Shown: positions 20,509-31,063 of the stretch, one piece after another
How positions within the stretch are numbered: the first letter of the stretch is position 1
Layout: the number at the start of each line of letters is the position of its first letter
Assembly: GCF_014646295.1 (NCBI RefSeq)
Contig: NZ_BMNE01000002.1
Location: forward strand, 931,440-995,439
From: Nocardia rhizosphaerihabitans
Lineage (GTDB): Bacteria > Actinomycetota > Actinomycetes > Mycobacteriales > Mycobacteriaceae
Length of the DNA stretch: 64,000 bases
Direction: 5' to 3'
Notes under the pieces: model-generated
What the model was told of the DNA's origin: nothing
The model's input: only the letters and a program-made list of their open reading frames with translations
Database searches by the model: none
Translations under genes and position numbers: made by a program

Positions 20509-21072
20509 TCACAGCAGGTCGAGCAGGAACGGCAGCTCCTGGGTGGCGTACCAGGCCAGCTGGTGATCCTCGGCGTCACCGAGGACGAACTCGGCGTCGG
20601 TGTCGCCCAGATCGGCGGCGTCGATGACGTCGACGGCCTTGGCGACCTGCGGTTCGGCGTCGGCGAGGTCGACATGCACGGACGCGACCTGGTCGTAGCT
20701 GATCGGCCCGGCCAGCTTCACCACCGCGTCGTCGAGGTCGGGCCGCAGCTTCGCGCCGGTGACGTCGGCGGCGATTACCGCGCGCCGGTACACCGGGCTG
20801 CCCGGGGTGGCCGCCTCGCCCTCGGCGCCCACGTCGTCGAGACCGTCGCGTTCGGCGGCGAGCAATCGCAGCGAAGCCCTGGCCGCCTCCTGCATCGCGA
20901 CCTCGGCCAGTTCCTCGTCGTCACCAGCGGCGTAGGCCTCGCGCAGGGCGGGCGTCACGGCGAACGCGGTGGCGCCGAGTGGGAACACCTCCCGCTCGTC
21001 GACGAGTTGCCGCAGCATCGGGATCGTCGCCGGGATGTAGACGCGCAACTTGCCGTTCTCAGGGACAGACAC
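20509..21072 (-). CDS. DUF6912-like protein (Rv3231c-like)
   Basis: A 187-residue protein of unknown function. The RVYIPATIPML opening and an acidic, alanine-rich body resemble the conserved hypothetical protein that sits beside the desaturase reductase in mycobacteria. It has no signal peptide, membrane span or catalytic motif. The GTG start overlaps the end of the acyltransferase gene by 14 bp; a TTG a few codons later (giving MRVYIPAT) is a possible alternative. Conserved proximity suggests a lipid-related role, but that is inference. Confidence 0.7.
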   Translation of the reverse strand: MSVPENGKLRVYIPATIPMLRQLVDEREVFPLGATAFAVTPALREAYAAGDDEELAEVAMQEAARASLRLLAAERDGLDDVGAEGEAATPGSPVYRRAVIAADVTGAKLRPDLDDAVVKLAGPISYDQVASVHVDLADAEPQVAKAVDVIDAADLGDTDAEFVLGDAEDHQLAWYATQELPFLLDLL

Positions 21073-22495
21073 CGAGCAACTCCTCCATCGATTCGTGCAC
21101 CGACGCCGCGAGAACGTCGATGTCGGCCATGGCGTCGCGGTCGGCGTTGAGTCCGTAGAAGACCTGACCGTCGTACGAGGTGAGCCCGAAACTCAACGTC
21201 TGATTGCGCAGCAGCGGCGATACCGGATACATCTCCAGCATGCGCGCGCCGCCGATGTACATCGCGGTCTGTGGTCCCGGCGCGTTGGTGATCACCAGGT
21301 TGAACGTGTTGTCGGCGAAGGTACTCGCCGCCCGCACACTCATCGCGTGCAGGCTGGCGGGCGCGAACCCGGCCAGGTGCACCAGCGTGCGCGCCCGCAC
21401 TCCGCGGCGCTGCCGACCCGCGGCTTCGGTGGCGTGCGAGATGTGCGACAGACGCATCACGGGATTCGGTTCGCCCACCGGCAGGTCGATCAGGAACGAG
21501 GACACCTCGCTGGCCGGGGTCAGCTGGTCACCGCCGTCGACGTACACCGACATCGGCACGACGGCGCGCAGATTCGTCGACTCGACCAGCGCCTCGTTGC
21601 GTGAGAGCAGCCAGTTGCGCAGCGCGCCGGTGACCACGGCGAGCACCGTGTCGTTGATCGAGCAGTCGAAGTGGCGCCGGATGGTGCGGTAGTCGTCGAG
21701 GTCGGTACGCACGACATCGAAGCGGCGGCTGCGCGAAGTGCGGGCGTTGAGCGGGCTGTCCGCGACACCCGAGGTCGCGGCGCGCACCGCGTTGGTCGCC
21801 GCCTTCACCGCCATCCTGGTGCCCCTGACCAGCCCGAACGCATTCGATCCCGCGTCACGGGCAACCTCGTAGGCCTCGCGCGGCTGCGCGGCGAGGTGCG
21901 ACAGCGCCCCCGCCAGCAGCTCCACGTCGGTGGGTTCGCGCGGCGCGCGCCACGCGACGTCGGCCAGCTCCCGCGGCAGTGGGCTGTTGTCGAGGATCAC
22001 GTGCCCGATCTCGAGTGCGGTGTCACCGTCGACGAGCGCGGAATGCGATTTGGTGAAGACGGCGCTGCGCCCGTCGGCGAGCCCCTCGATCAGATACATC
22101 TCCCATAGCGGCCTGCCCTGATCCAGCGGCCGGGACGCGAGCCGGGCCACCAGGTCGTAGAGCTGTTCGTCGCTGCCGGGACCCGGCAGCGCGGAGCGGC
22201 GGATGTGATAGCTGATGTCGAAGCGACTGTCCTCCACCCACACCGGCCTGCCCAGGGCGAGTGGGATCTCGCGGACCTTGCGGCGGTAGCGGGGGACCAG
22301 CGGCAGCCGGGATTCGACCAGATCGATGAGCTTGTCGTAGTCGAGGACCTGGCCGGATGCGTCGGCCTCGGAGTTCTGGAGGATCGCGAGAGAGCCGATG
22401 TGGATCGGGTTGCTGCTCGATTCGAGCCGGTAGAACGACGCATCCTGCGGCGTCAATCTCGTGATCACGCGCTCCGATACTCCTTTCGGTGCCAT
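21059..22495 (-). CDS. WS/DGAT-family O-acyltransferase (wax ester/triacylglycerol synthase-like)
   Basis: A 478-residue member of the bacterial wax ester synthase/diacylglycerol acyltransferase family: RLTPQDASFYRLES start, DDYRTIRRHF-type middle, the NLVITNAPGP block and a hydrophobic C-terminal domain. The usual HHxxxDG active-site motif reads HSALVDG (H151, S152, D156, G157), so the second, catalytic histidine is replaced by serine. It may have altered or no acyltransferase activity. ATG 22495 follows GGGG; a GTG 18 bp earlier is possible. The reductase, DUF6912 and this gene form a minus-strand lipid block. Confidence 0.85.
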   Translation of the reverse strand: MAPKGVSERVITRLTPQDASFYRLESSSNPIHIGSLAILQNSEADASGQVLDYDKLIDLVESRLPLVPRYRRKVREIPLALGRPVWVEDSRFDISYHIRRSALPGPGSDEQLYDLVARLASRPLDQGRPLWEMYLIEGLADGRSAVFTKSHSALVDGDTALEIGHVILDNSPLPRELADVAWRAPREPTDVELLAGALSHLAAQPREAYEVARDAGSNAFGLVRGTRMAVKAATNAVRAATSGVADSPLNARTSRSRRFDVVRTDLDDYRTIRRHFDCSINDTVLAVVTGALRNWLLSRNEALVESTNLRAVVPMSVYVDGGDQLTPASEVSSFLIDLPVGEPNPVMRLSHISHATEAAGRQRRGVRARTLVHLAGFAPASLHAMSVRAASTFADNTFNLVITNAPGPQTAMYIGGARMLEMYPVSPLLRNQTLSFGLTSYDGQVFYGLNADRDAMADIDVLAASVHESMEELLGVCP

Positions 22496-22715
22496 CTGAC
22501 CCCGACCGGGCACGGGCTACATCCTACGTCACGGCAGGTGAATCGCGGTGCCGGGCAACGAGGCCCGTCGGGCGCCGTGACCAGCGCCGATGTCTGCCTC
22601 CGGTACACCGGGCACGGGTCCGCACCGCCGGGTACGGTGGTCTGCGGACTACCATGGCCATCAACACTGTGGCCAACCAGCCGAACACACCCCGACCAGA
22701 GGACTGACGAGACCC

Positions 22716-25511
<2,796 letters not shown>

Positions 25512-25528
25512 GCGTGCAGTAACCGACC

Positions 25529-25566
25529 GACAAAGGCTCCCACGGTTATCTGTGGGAGCCTTTGTC
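25529..25566 (+). terminator. Rho-independent terminator after secA
   Basis: A perfect 15-bp stem (GACAAAGGCTCCCAC at 25529-25543 with its complement at 25552-25566) and an 8-nt loop, ending in TTTGTC. It marks the boundary between conserved secA and the accessory region. Confidence 0.85.
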
Positions 25567-25623
25567 GCATCCTGGCGACAAATCCTGATACGGCGCGGCT
25601 GCGTCGTGTACGCCACCCGCTAG

Positions 25624-25642
25624 TGCATGTATAGTTGCATGC
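25624..25642 (+). promoter_or_regulatory. Leaderless promoter and operator of the VapBC-like module
   Basis: TGCATG occurs at 25624-25629 and again at 25636-25641, flanking a good -10 hexamer TATAGT (25630-25635). The hexamer lies 7 bp before the antitoxin ATG, so transcription should begin at or next to the start codon. The repeated palindromic TGCATG around the -10 is a plausible autorepression site for the antitoxin. Confidence 0.55.
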
Positions 25643-25909
25643 ATGGTTGCCCTGCAGATTCGCGACGTGCCGGAGCCGCTCCGTGATCAGCTGGTCGCGT
25701 TGGCGCGCCAGCGCGGACAGTCGCTGCAGGCATTTCTGTTCGACCTGGTCCGCGATGAAGCTCGGCGCCAGGACAATATCGCGGTGCTCAAACAGTTCAG
25801 CCCCGCCGCAATGGACGTGGCGTTCACGGCGCGGGACGTCGTGGTGGCGCTGGATGCCGAACGCGCCGAACGAGATTCGGCGCTGGCCGAGCCGGAGATT
25901 CGCGAGTGA
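25643..25909 (+). CDS. FitA/VapB-like antitoxin
   Basis: An 88-residue ribbon-helix-helix-type antitoxin. MVALQIRDVPEPLRDQLVAL is the DNA-binding strand and first helix, followed by SLQAFLFDLVRDEA; the C-terminal half would wrap the toxin. It overlaps the PIN-domain toxin gene by 4 bp, the standard antitoxin-first operon. The start is supported by the -10 box 7 bp upstream. Confidence 0.88.
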   Translation: MVALQIRDVPEPLRDQLVALARQRGQSLQAFLFDLVRDEARRQDNIAVLKQFSPAAMDVAFTARDVVVALDAERAERDSALAEPEIRE

Positions 25910-26313
25910 TCGTGGTCGATGCGTCGGTCTTCGTTCACGCTCTCCTGAACCCCGGCCCGCTCGGCGACGCCTGCCGGGCTGCCCTGGAAGCCGACAACCG
26001 CTGGATCGCCCCGCAGCACTGGACCGTCGAGGTTTTGTCGGTGATCCGCCGCTTCACCCGCGCGGGCACGATCACCTCCGTCCAGGCCGACCGTGCTGTC
26101 ACTGCCCTCGGCAGCCTGGATCCCGAGGTTCCCGTCACCCGCGTACTCGTTTCCAGAATCTGGGACCTCCGTGACAACCTGACCGCCTACGACGCCGCCT
26201 ATGTCGCAGCAGCCGAAGCCTACGGTTGCGAACTGCTCACCACGGAATCACGTTTGGCGAATGCGCCAGGAATCGCCTGCGCAGTCCGGATTGTGCGGGC
26301 GGGTTCAGTGTGA
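25906..26313 (+). CDS. VapC-like PIN-domain toxin ribonuclease
   Basis: A 135-residue PIN-domain RNase toxin. Acidic residues at the expected positions are D5 (VVDASVFV), E42 (TVEVLSV), D96 (YDAAYVAAAEA) and E114 (LLTTESRLANA). The last is usually Asp, so metal binding is probably kept but slightly altered. The GTG start overlaps the antitoxin stop. VapC toxins cleave specific tRNAs or rRNA; the target here cannot be predicted. Confidence 0.9.
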   Translation: MIVVDASVFVHALLNPGPLGDACRAALEADNRWIAPQHWTVEVLSVIRRFTRAGTITSVQADRAVTALGSLDPEVPVTRVLVSRIWDLRDNLTAYDAAYVAAAEAYGCELLTTESRLANAPGIACAVRIVRAGSV

Positions 26314-26377
26314 ATGCTCTGGCCGGGTTCTGTCGAATCTCCGATCGTGGCGATGCGGGGCGGTCGCTGACCGGATT

Positions 26378-27145
26378 TCAGGATGTCGGGACGGCGGTTG
26401 GTGTCTTGGAGGTCGACGGTGTCGACGAATTCGGGGTGCGCGAGGTGGACGGCGGTGGGGTGCTCGGGCCCGTTGTGGTGCTCGATGTGGTGGTCGGGAG
26501 GGGGCCGACGGTGATCGAGCGGGCGGTGGCTTGCCAGGCGGCGGGGAGGTCGCCCTTGTTCGATTTCTCGATGGTGTAGGTGTCGCCCTTGTTGTTGCGG
26601 GCGGTGAAGAGGGTGGCTGTCTTGCCGGTGCGGTTGTAGACCGAGACCGTCGCGGCGTCGATGTGCTGGTTGCTCAGGTCGGGGGAGCCGATCTTGAACA
26701 GGGACATCTTGCCGGTGCCCTCGCTGCCGGTGAACAGGCAGACGTAGGAGGTGGGGCAGCGGTCGTAGCCGGTGCAGCCGCCGGTCTTGTTGCACCAGTC
26801 CTGCGTGACGCTGGTGAAGGTGTTGCCGGTGATCTTGGTGGTCTGCGAGCCCTTGCCGTTGTCGAGGGTGACCTCGTGCTCCTCGTCCGGGGCTTGGCCG
26901 AGGCGGTCGAGCAGGTAGGAGCAGGCTTTGCTCAGCACTAGCCCGGTGGCCCCGGCGATGAGTGCCGCCGTCACCGTCACCCCGGCTTTCATCTTCACCA
27001 GGACGGCGTCGACGATCGGCACCACCATTTCGCACACGACCTCTTCCACCACCTTGGTGGTGTCCTCGCCGGCGGCGTCGTGCTCACAGCCGACGACGCC
27101 GAATCCGACGATCAAGGCGAGCAGCACCGCGAATACCTTCTGCAC
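26378..27145 (-). CDS. Lipoprotein with peptidase-inhibitor I36-like domain
   Basis: A predicted exported lipoprotein of about 255 residues. The hydrophobic signal ends in VVGC (lipobox). A middle hydrophobic, glycine-rich segment (VTVTAALIAGATGLVLS) may span or insert in the membrane. Residues around 125-215 resemble the I36/SMPI beta-crystallin-like fold: a Cys-rich entry (WCNKTGGCTGYDRCP), VCLF, DLSNQHIDAATVSVYNRTG and a final sheet. The C terminus is Pro/Thr/Ser-rich, like a wall-spanning linker. GTG 27145 is my choice; an upstream in-frame TTG at 27181 would add 12 residues. Inhibitor activity is not established. Confidence 0.6.
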   Translation of the reverse strand: MQKVFAVLLALIVGFGVVGCEHDAAGEDTTKVVEEVVCEMVVPIVDAVLVKMKAGVTVTAALIAGATGLVLSKACSYLLDRLGQAPDEEHEVTLDNGKGSQTTKITGNTFTSVTQDWCNKTGGCTGYDRCPTSYVCLFTGSEGTGKMSLFKIGSPDLSNQHIDAATVSVYNRTGKTATLFTARNNKGDTYTIEKSNKGDLPAAWQATARSITVGPLPTTTSSTTTGPSTPPPSTSRTPNSSTPSTSKTPTAVPTS

Positions 27146-27198
27146 GGCGATAGAATGCGCGCGGATTACCCACCTGCGCAACGATTTTCACGCGTACG

Positions 27199-27906
27199 TC
27201 ACCCGCGCTCGGGCGTGGTTTCGATTTCTCGGTGCAACGAACGAACCGTCACTCCCGGTGCGCCCGATGCGGCGAACCATGAAGCCAACGCGGCACCGTC
27301 GAGCCACTGCGGACTGTGCTCGCCCACATCGACGGGCCCGCCGATCGCGCCGACCGCGCCCGCCACCTCGCAACCCGCCAACCGGGCGCCGCGGAAACTG
27401 GCATTGTCCATCCGCGCTTCGCGCAGGCTCGCGCCGCGGAAATCGGTGTCGCCGAACGTCGCTCGCCGCAGGTCGGCGCCGGTGAGGTCGGCGCGATGGA
27501 AATCGGAGGTCGCGAAGTCGGCCTTCATCAGCCGGGCACCGTGCAGCCGGGCCTCGCGCAGCGTGCAGTCACGGGCTTGGGCCTTGCCGAGATCGGCGCC
27601 GGTGAGATCGGCCCCCGACAGATCCGTCGACAACATCCAGGCACCGTAGAGATCGGTGTCGACCAGCCGGACCCCGGTCAGCCGCGCCTCGCCGAGTTCG
27701 GCCCCACCGAGATCGAGCCCGGACAGATCACTGCCGCCGAGATCGAGTCCCCAACCGTTGAACAACATTTCGGTGGTCCGCGGCACGGCCGGATCGGTCG
27801 GCAGCCGGTCCAGATAGTGCGCCAGCGCCTTCCTGGCATCGGGGTCGCTGGGCCAGCGGGGGACGGTATGCAGCTCGCCTTTCGATCGGCGCCGCCAGAA
27901 CATCAT
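27199..27906 (-). CDS. Pentapeptide-repeat protein
   Basis: A 235-residue protein whose middle (about residues 55-185) is made of pentapeptide repeats of the A(D/N)LxX type (LSGADLTGADL, FHRADLTGADLRRATFGDTD). This predicts a right-handed quadrilateral beta-helix. The N terminus is basic (MMFWRRRSKGE). Some family members mimic DNA and protect gyrase from quinolones or toxins; nothing here proves such a role. It lies between two toxin-antitoxin modules. Confidence 0.85.
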   Translation of the reverse strand: MMFWRRRSKGELHTVPRWPSDPDARKALAHYLDRLPTDPAVPRTTEMLFNGWGLDLGGSDLSGLDLGGAELGEARLTGVRLVDTDLYGAWMLSTDLSGADLTGADLGKAQARDCTLREARLHGARLMKADFATSDFHRADLTGADLRRATFGDTDFRGASLREARMDNASFRGARLAGCEVAGAVGAIGGPVDVGEHSPQWLDGAALASWFAASGAPGVTVRSLHREIETTPERG

Positions 27907-27962
27907 GAGGCATGTTTACACCCCCCGGTTCTCCTGCGAGAACGATCCCGGGACGAACGCGC

Positions 27963-28286
27963 TCAGCTGGCCCGATGAATGGGGTGGACCCGAGACAATG
28001 CCCGCTTCGCCTCGGCGAGCGAGATCATCTGATCCTCGTCGTCGATCTCGGCGACCGCGGCTTCGGCCCATTCCCTGAGCAGGGTTGATACCCCTACACG
28101 TCGCTCGTCGGCGAGATCTTTCAACCGGGAATGCAGGCCGAGCGGCAACCGGATGGAGGTGGTCACCATGATGTCCTCGTTGGCGGGCAGGCGGGGCGGA
28201 GCTTCGGCGGGCGCATCGGAGAAACTCAGCCGATCCAGGTAGTCGGCGAGTTCCTCTTTGCTCGATGGATAGTCCTGATCGCTCAT
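27963..28286 (-). CDS. BrnA/CopG-like antitoxin
   Basis: A 107-residue protein with an acidic N terminus (MSDQDYPSSKEELADYLDRL) and a ribbon-helix-helix segment (VTTSIRLPLGLHSRLKDLAD) around residues 41-75, as in DNA-binding antitoxins. It is the second gene of the module, overlapping the toxin by 4 bp. The toxin-first order fits BrnTA-type rather than VapBC-type modules. Confidence 0.75.
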   Translation of the reverse strand: MSDQDYPSSKEELADYLDRLSFSDAPAEAPPRLPANEDIMVTTSIRLPLGLHSRLKDLADERRVGVSTLLREWAEAAVAEIDDEDQMISLAEAKRALSRVHPIHRAS

Positions 28287-28561
28287 GACCGGTTCCCACT
28301 TTCCCACTGCTCGAATTGCGCCAGTTCCTCGGCGCGCATCGCTCGTGCGCCGATGATCACCCACGTCCAGTCGTCGCGCTGCCGTGTGACCACGATCAAC
28401 GGGCGCCCGGCCGTGGTGCGCCCCCACACCGTCAGAACGGTCACCTGGCCGTCGAAGGCCGGGCGTGGCCACCGTCGTGACGCTGCGAGGACCTGCCGAA
28501 CCTCGCTGGGTTCGACGCCGATCAGGTGAGCGATCGCCCAATCAGGCCACTCGAAACCCAT
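28283..28561 (-). CDS. BrnT-like toxin
   Basis: A 92-residue small toxin candidate. FEWPDWAIAHLIGVEPSEV, VTVLTVWGRTTAGRPLIVV and IIGARAMRAEELAQFEQW follow the BrnT plan of a RelE-like RNase fold with a C-terminal helix carrying the AR-x-x-x-xEE pattern. The match is by pattern, not alignment. It starts at ATG 28561, directly behind a -10-like box, and overlaps its antitoxin by 4 bp. Confidence 0.7.
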   Translation of the reverse strand: MGFEWPDWAIAHLIGVEPSEVRQVLAASRRWPRPAFDGQVTVLTVWGRTTAGRPLIVVTRQRDDWTWVIIGARAMRAEELAQFEQWESGNRS

Positions 28562-28582
28562 AGGTCAATAATACGCACGTAG
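28562..28582 (-). promoter_or_regulatory. Promoter of the BrnT-like module
   Basis: On the minus strand TATTAT (28568-28573) lies 6 bp before the toxin ATG, predicting a leaderless mRNA. It forms one arm of an imperfect A/T-rich palindrome (roughly TATTACTACG-N2-CGTATTATT) suited to antitoxin autoregulation. Confidence 0.45.
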
Positions 28583-28617
28583 TAATAGCGTAGGAAAGCG
28601 CTGAGTATGCAGGGGTG

Positions 28618-28654
28618 TGGATTCATCCAGCTAGGGGTAGCCACTGTGTAGATT
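28618..28654 (+). promoter_or_regulatory. pucR promoter with TGGAT-N2-ATCCA operator
   Basis: TGGATTCATCCA at 28618-28629 is a 12-bp palindrome. It sits where the -35 would be for the -10-like TAGATT at 28649-28654, which is 7 bp before the GTG start. The same palindrome occurs in the divergent DUF1989/amidase intergenic region. It is a candidate PucR-family binding site for autorepression. Confidence 0.55.
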
Positions 28655-28661
28655 TCACCAA

Positions 28662-30212
28662 GTGTTGACCATCAGCCGTTTAGTCGCCGATCCCGCGCTG
28701 GGCTTGCGGATCGTGACGCCGGAGCTCGCCGAACGCCTGTCCGCCGAGATTCGCTGGCTGCACACCACCGAGCTGCCCGACCCGTCGCGCTATATCCGCC
28801 CTGGCGAGCTGGTGCTGACCAACGGGCTCTGGTACCCGCGCGTCTCCGCGGAACAATTCGTCGACGCGCTCGTTCGGGCAGGCGCCGCCGGCTTGGTCTT
28901 CGGGCTGACGGCACAGACCCCCGCTTTACCGGAAGAACTTGTCGCACTATGCATCGCGCGCGACCTCCCGCTGGTCGAACTGTGCATCGGTGTCCCGTTC
29001 GCCGCGCTCACCCGCGCCGCCGCCCGCATCCAGAACGAAGTGCTGCAAGCGGAACTGACCGCGACGGTGCGCCGGGGGAACGCACTGGCGACCGCCTTGT
29101 CGCGGGGCAGCGGTGCGGTCGGCGTCCTCGAAATCCTGCGCGGGGACACCGAGTTGCCGCTGCTCGTGGTGGATCGCCGGGGCCGCTGCCTGGCCGCCAT
29201 CGGCTGTGCGCCGACCGCCGAGCAGATCCGGCTGGCCGCCGCCGCGCTCAATCGCACACCGCCGCCGCTCGAGGTCGACCTGCTCGTTGCCGCACCATCG
29301 CCGCTCTATCTCGTCGAGGGCGCGATGGGCGAGATCGATGCTGGGCTCTACTGCCTGGAACCGGCGGCTGCCATGACCGCGGCCGACCGGGAGGCACTGG
29401 ACCAGGCGGCCCGGTTCCTGAGTCTTGAAGTCACCAAACAGCAAGCGGTGCAAGCCATCGAGGCCCGTTTCGCGGCCGAGCTGCTGGAGATGATCCTGTC
29501 CGGACCCGGTCGCACCGGCGAGGTGAGTCAGCGGCTGCGCGCGTACGGCGTGCCGGACGGGTCACTCGCGGTGTTCGCCCTCGCGCCCGCGGACGAGGAC
29601 GTGCCCCTCGACGACATCGCCGACGCCGCGGGCGCGATCTTCGCCGCCCACGGCATCCCGGTGTTCACCGCCGCGGGCAGCCGGGATGTGGTGGCGGTGT
29701 GCCCGTGGGAGCGCACCGCCGCGGAACTGCCGATCTTCGCCGGCGAGCTGTCGGCCGACATCGTCCGGCGCGCGTCGGCGCGGCGCATCGTCATCGGTCT
29801 CGGCGAGCTCGCCGCCGTCGCGGGCCTGCGCGAACAGCTGGTGCGGGCCAGGGAGGTCTGCCAGGTGCTGCGCGCGCAGGACGGCCCCGATACGGCCACC
29901 TTCGCCGATATCGCCACCCACCGCATGCTGCTCGGCCTGCTTGACCCGCAGGTCCTGAACCGGTTCACCGACCAGGTGCTCGGCGCGGTCCGTGCGCACG
30001 ACGCCCGCGCGCGCACCGAACTAGAGCACACCCTGCGCGTCTTCCTCGCCAACGACGGTCGCTGGGGCGTCACGGCGGCAGCGCTGCACGTGCACGTCAA
30101 CACCCTGCGCAACCGGATGGCCAGGATCGCGGAGCTGACCGGCCGCGATGTCGACCGGCTCGCGGACGTCGTCGACCTGTTCCTGGCGCTGACCGGTCCT
30201 CAGCGGGGATAG
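28662..30212 (+). CDS. PucR-family transcriptional regulator
   Basis: A 516-residue activator/repressor. The N-terminal PucR domain (MLTISRLVADPALGLRIVTP...) senses a ligand, and the C-terminal PucR helix-turn-helix domain reads ALHVHVNTLRNRMARI. Family members control purine or amide catabolism, and the adjacent amidohydrolase, DUF1989 and amidase genes fit that theme. No ribosome-binding site precedes GTG 28662, consistent with leaderless expression. Its last 13 bp overlap the convergent deacetylase gene. Confidence 0.88.
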   Translation: MLTISRLVADPALGLRIVTPELAERLSAEIRWLHTTELPDPSRYIRPGELVLTNGLWYPRVSAEQFVDALVRAGAAGLVFGLTAQTPALPEELVALCIARDLPLVELCIGVPFAALTRAAARIQNEVLQAELTATVRRGNALATALSRGSGAVGVLEILRGDTELPLLVVDRRGRCLAAIGCAPTAEQIRLAAAALNRTPPPLEVDLLVAAPSPLYLVEGAMGEIDAGLYCLEPAAAMTAADREALDQAARFLSLEVTKQQAVQAIEARFAAELLEMILSGPGRTGEVSQRLRAYGVPDGSLAVFALAPADEDVPLDDIADAAGAIFAAHGIPVFTAAGSRDVVAVCPWERTAAELPIFAGELSADIVRRASARRIVIGLGELAAVAGLREQLVRAREVCQVLRAQDGPDTATFADIATHRMLLGLLDPQVLNRFTDQVLGAVRAHDARARTELEHTLRVFLANDGRWGVTAAALHVHVNTLRNRMARIAELTGRDVDRLADVVDLFLALTGPQRG

Positions 30213-31063
30213 ACCTCCGGATCCACGGCGTAGGTGGGCAGCGGACGGACGGCCGTCTCGGCGTCCGCCCGGGCCCAGGCGGCCACGTCCCGGCACCGCG
30301 CGAACGTCACGTCGCCGCACTCCTGCGCGTAGCGGATCAGGTTGCGCAGAGCCATCATCCGGCCGGGGCGCCCGGTGAGGAACGGGTGCATGCACACGTT
30401 GAACAGGCACCGATAGTGCCGCATCCCGTCGAGCTCGGCCCGCCACATCCGCTCTACCTTGTCCGGCGATTCGATGACCGACCCGATCCGCGGTTCCGGC
30501 AGGTACGCGTACTGCTCCCAGTCGTCGAGCGACCAGTGCACCGGCAGCTCCACGACGGGCCTGTGCGCTCCGGGAACCAGGTACGGCCGGTCGTCACCCA
30601 TCAGCGAGGAGTCGTAGGCCAGGCCGTATTCGGCTACCAGACAGAGGGTTTCGCGACTGGCGCCCCACATCGCCGCCCGGTGCCCGGCGATCTCGATCCC
30701 CTGCGCGGCGAAAACATCCAGTGCCCGAACGAAATCCGCGCGCTCGGCGCCGGGCGGCAGCGAGGTCGGCGCCCGATGGCTGTAGGAGTGATGGGCGACC
30801 TCGTGCCCGCGGTCCACGATCGACGCGGCCAGTCCCGGCCGCCGTTCTGCCACCCAGCCGGGGACGAAGAACGTTGCCGGAACGGCCATGTCGTCGAGGA
30901 GATCGAGGATCCGCGGCACGCCGACATCCGGCCCGTAGGACTGGTGTGACATCACCATCGGGTGCTCGGCGTAGTGCCTGCCCTCGGCGAGGATCGGCGT
31001 CTCCGCGTCGACGTCGAAGGTCAGCGTCGCCACGGCGGCCGCGCCACGGGTCCACGAGGTCAT
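30200..31063 (-). CDS. Polysaccharide-deacetylase-fold amidohydrolase
   Basis: A 287-residue NodB-homology-fold hydrolase without a signal peptide. Metal-site motifs are TFDVDAE (D17, D19) and HHSYSHRAP (HxxxH); a later H in NVCMHPFLTG is probably catalytic. Cytosolic members of this family include PuuE-type allantoinases and other cyclic-amide hydrolases, so a small-molecule amide ring is a likelier substrate than a polysaccharide. It overlaps the oxidoreductase gene by 4 bp in a DUF1989-oxidoreductase-hydrolase operon. Confidence 0.8.
   Translation of the reverse strand: MTSWTRGAAAVATLTFDVDAETPILAEGRHYAEHPMVMSHQSYGPDVGVPRILDLLDDMAVPATFFVPGWVAERRPGLAASIVDRGHEVAHHSYSHRAPTSLPPGAERADFVRALDVFAAQGIEIAGHRAAMWGASRETLCLVAEYGLAYDSSLMGDDRPYLVPGAHRPVVELPVHWSLDDWEQYAYLPEPRIGSVIESPDKVERMWRAELDGMRHYRCLFNVCMHPFLTGRPGRMMALRNLIRYAQECGDVTFARCRDVAAWARADAETAVRPLPTYAVDPEVYPR

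Noticed and set aside
28283..28286. Toxin-antitoxin overlap read as a frameshift
   Set aside because: The 4-bp overlap is the normal coupling seen throughout the window, and both proteins are complete.
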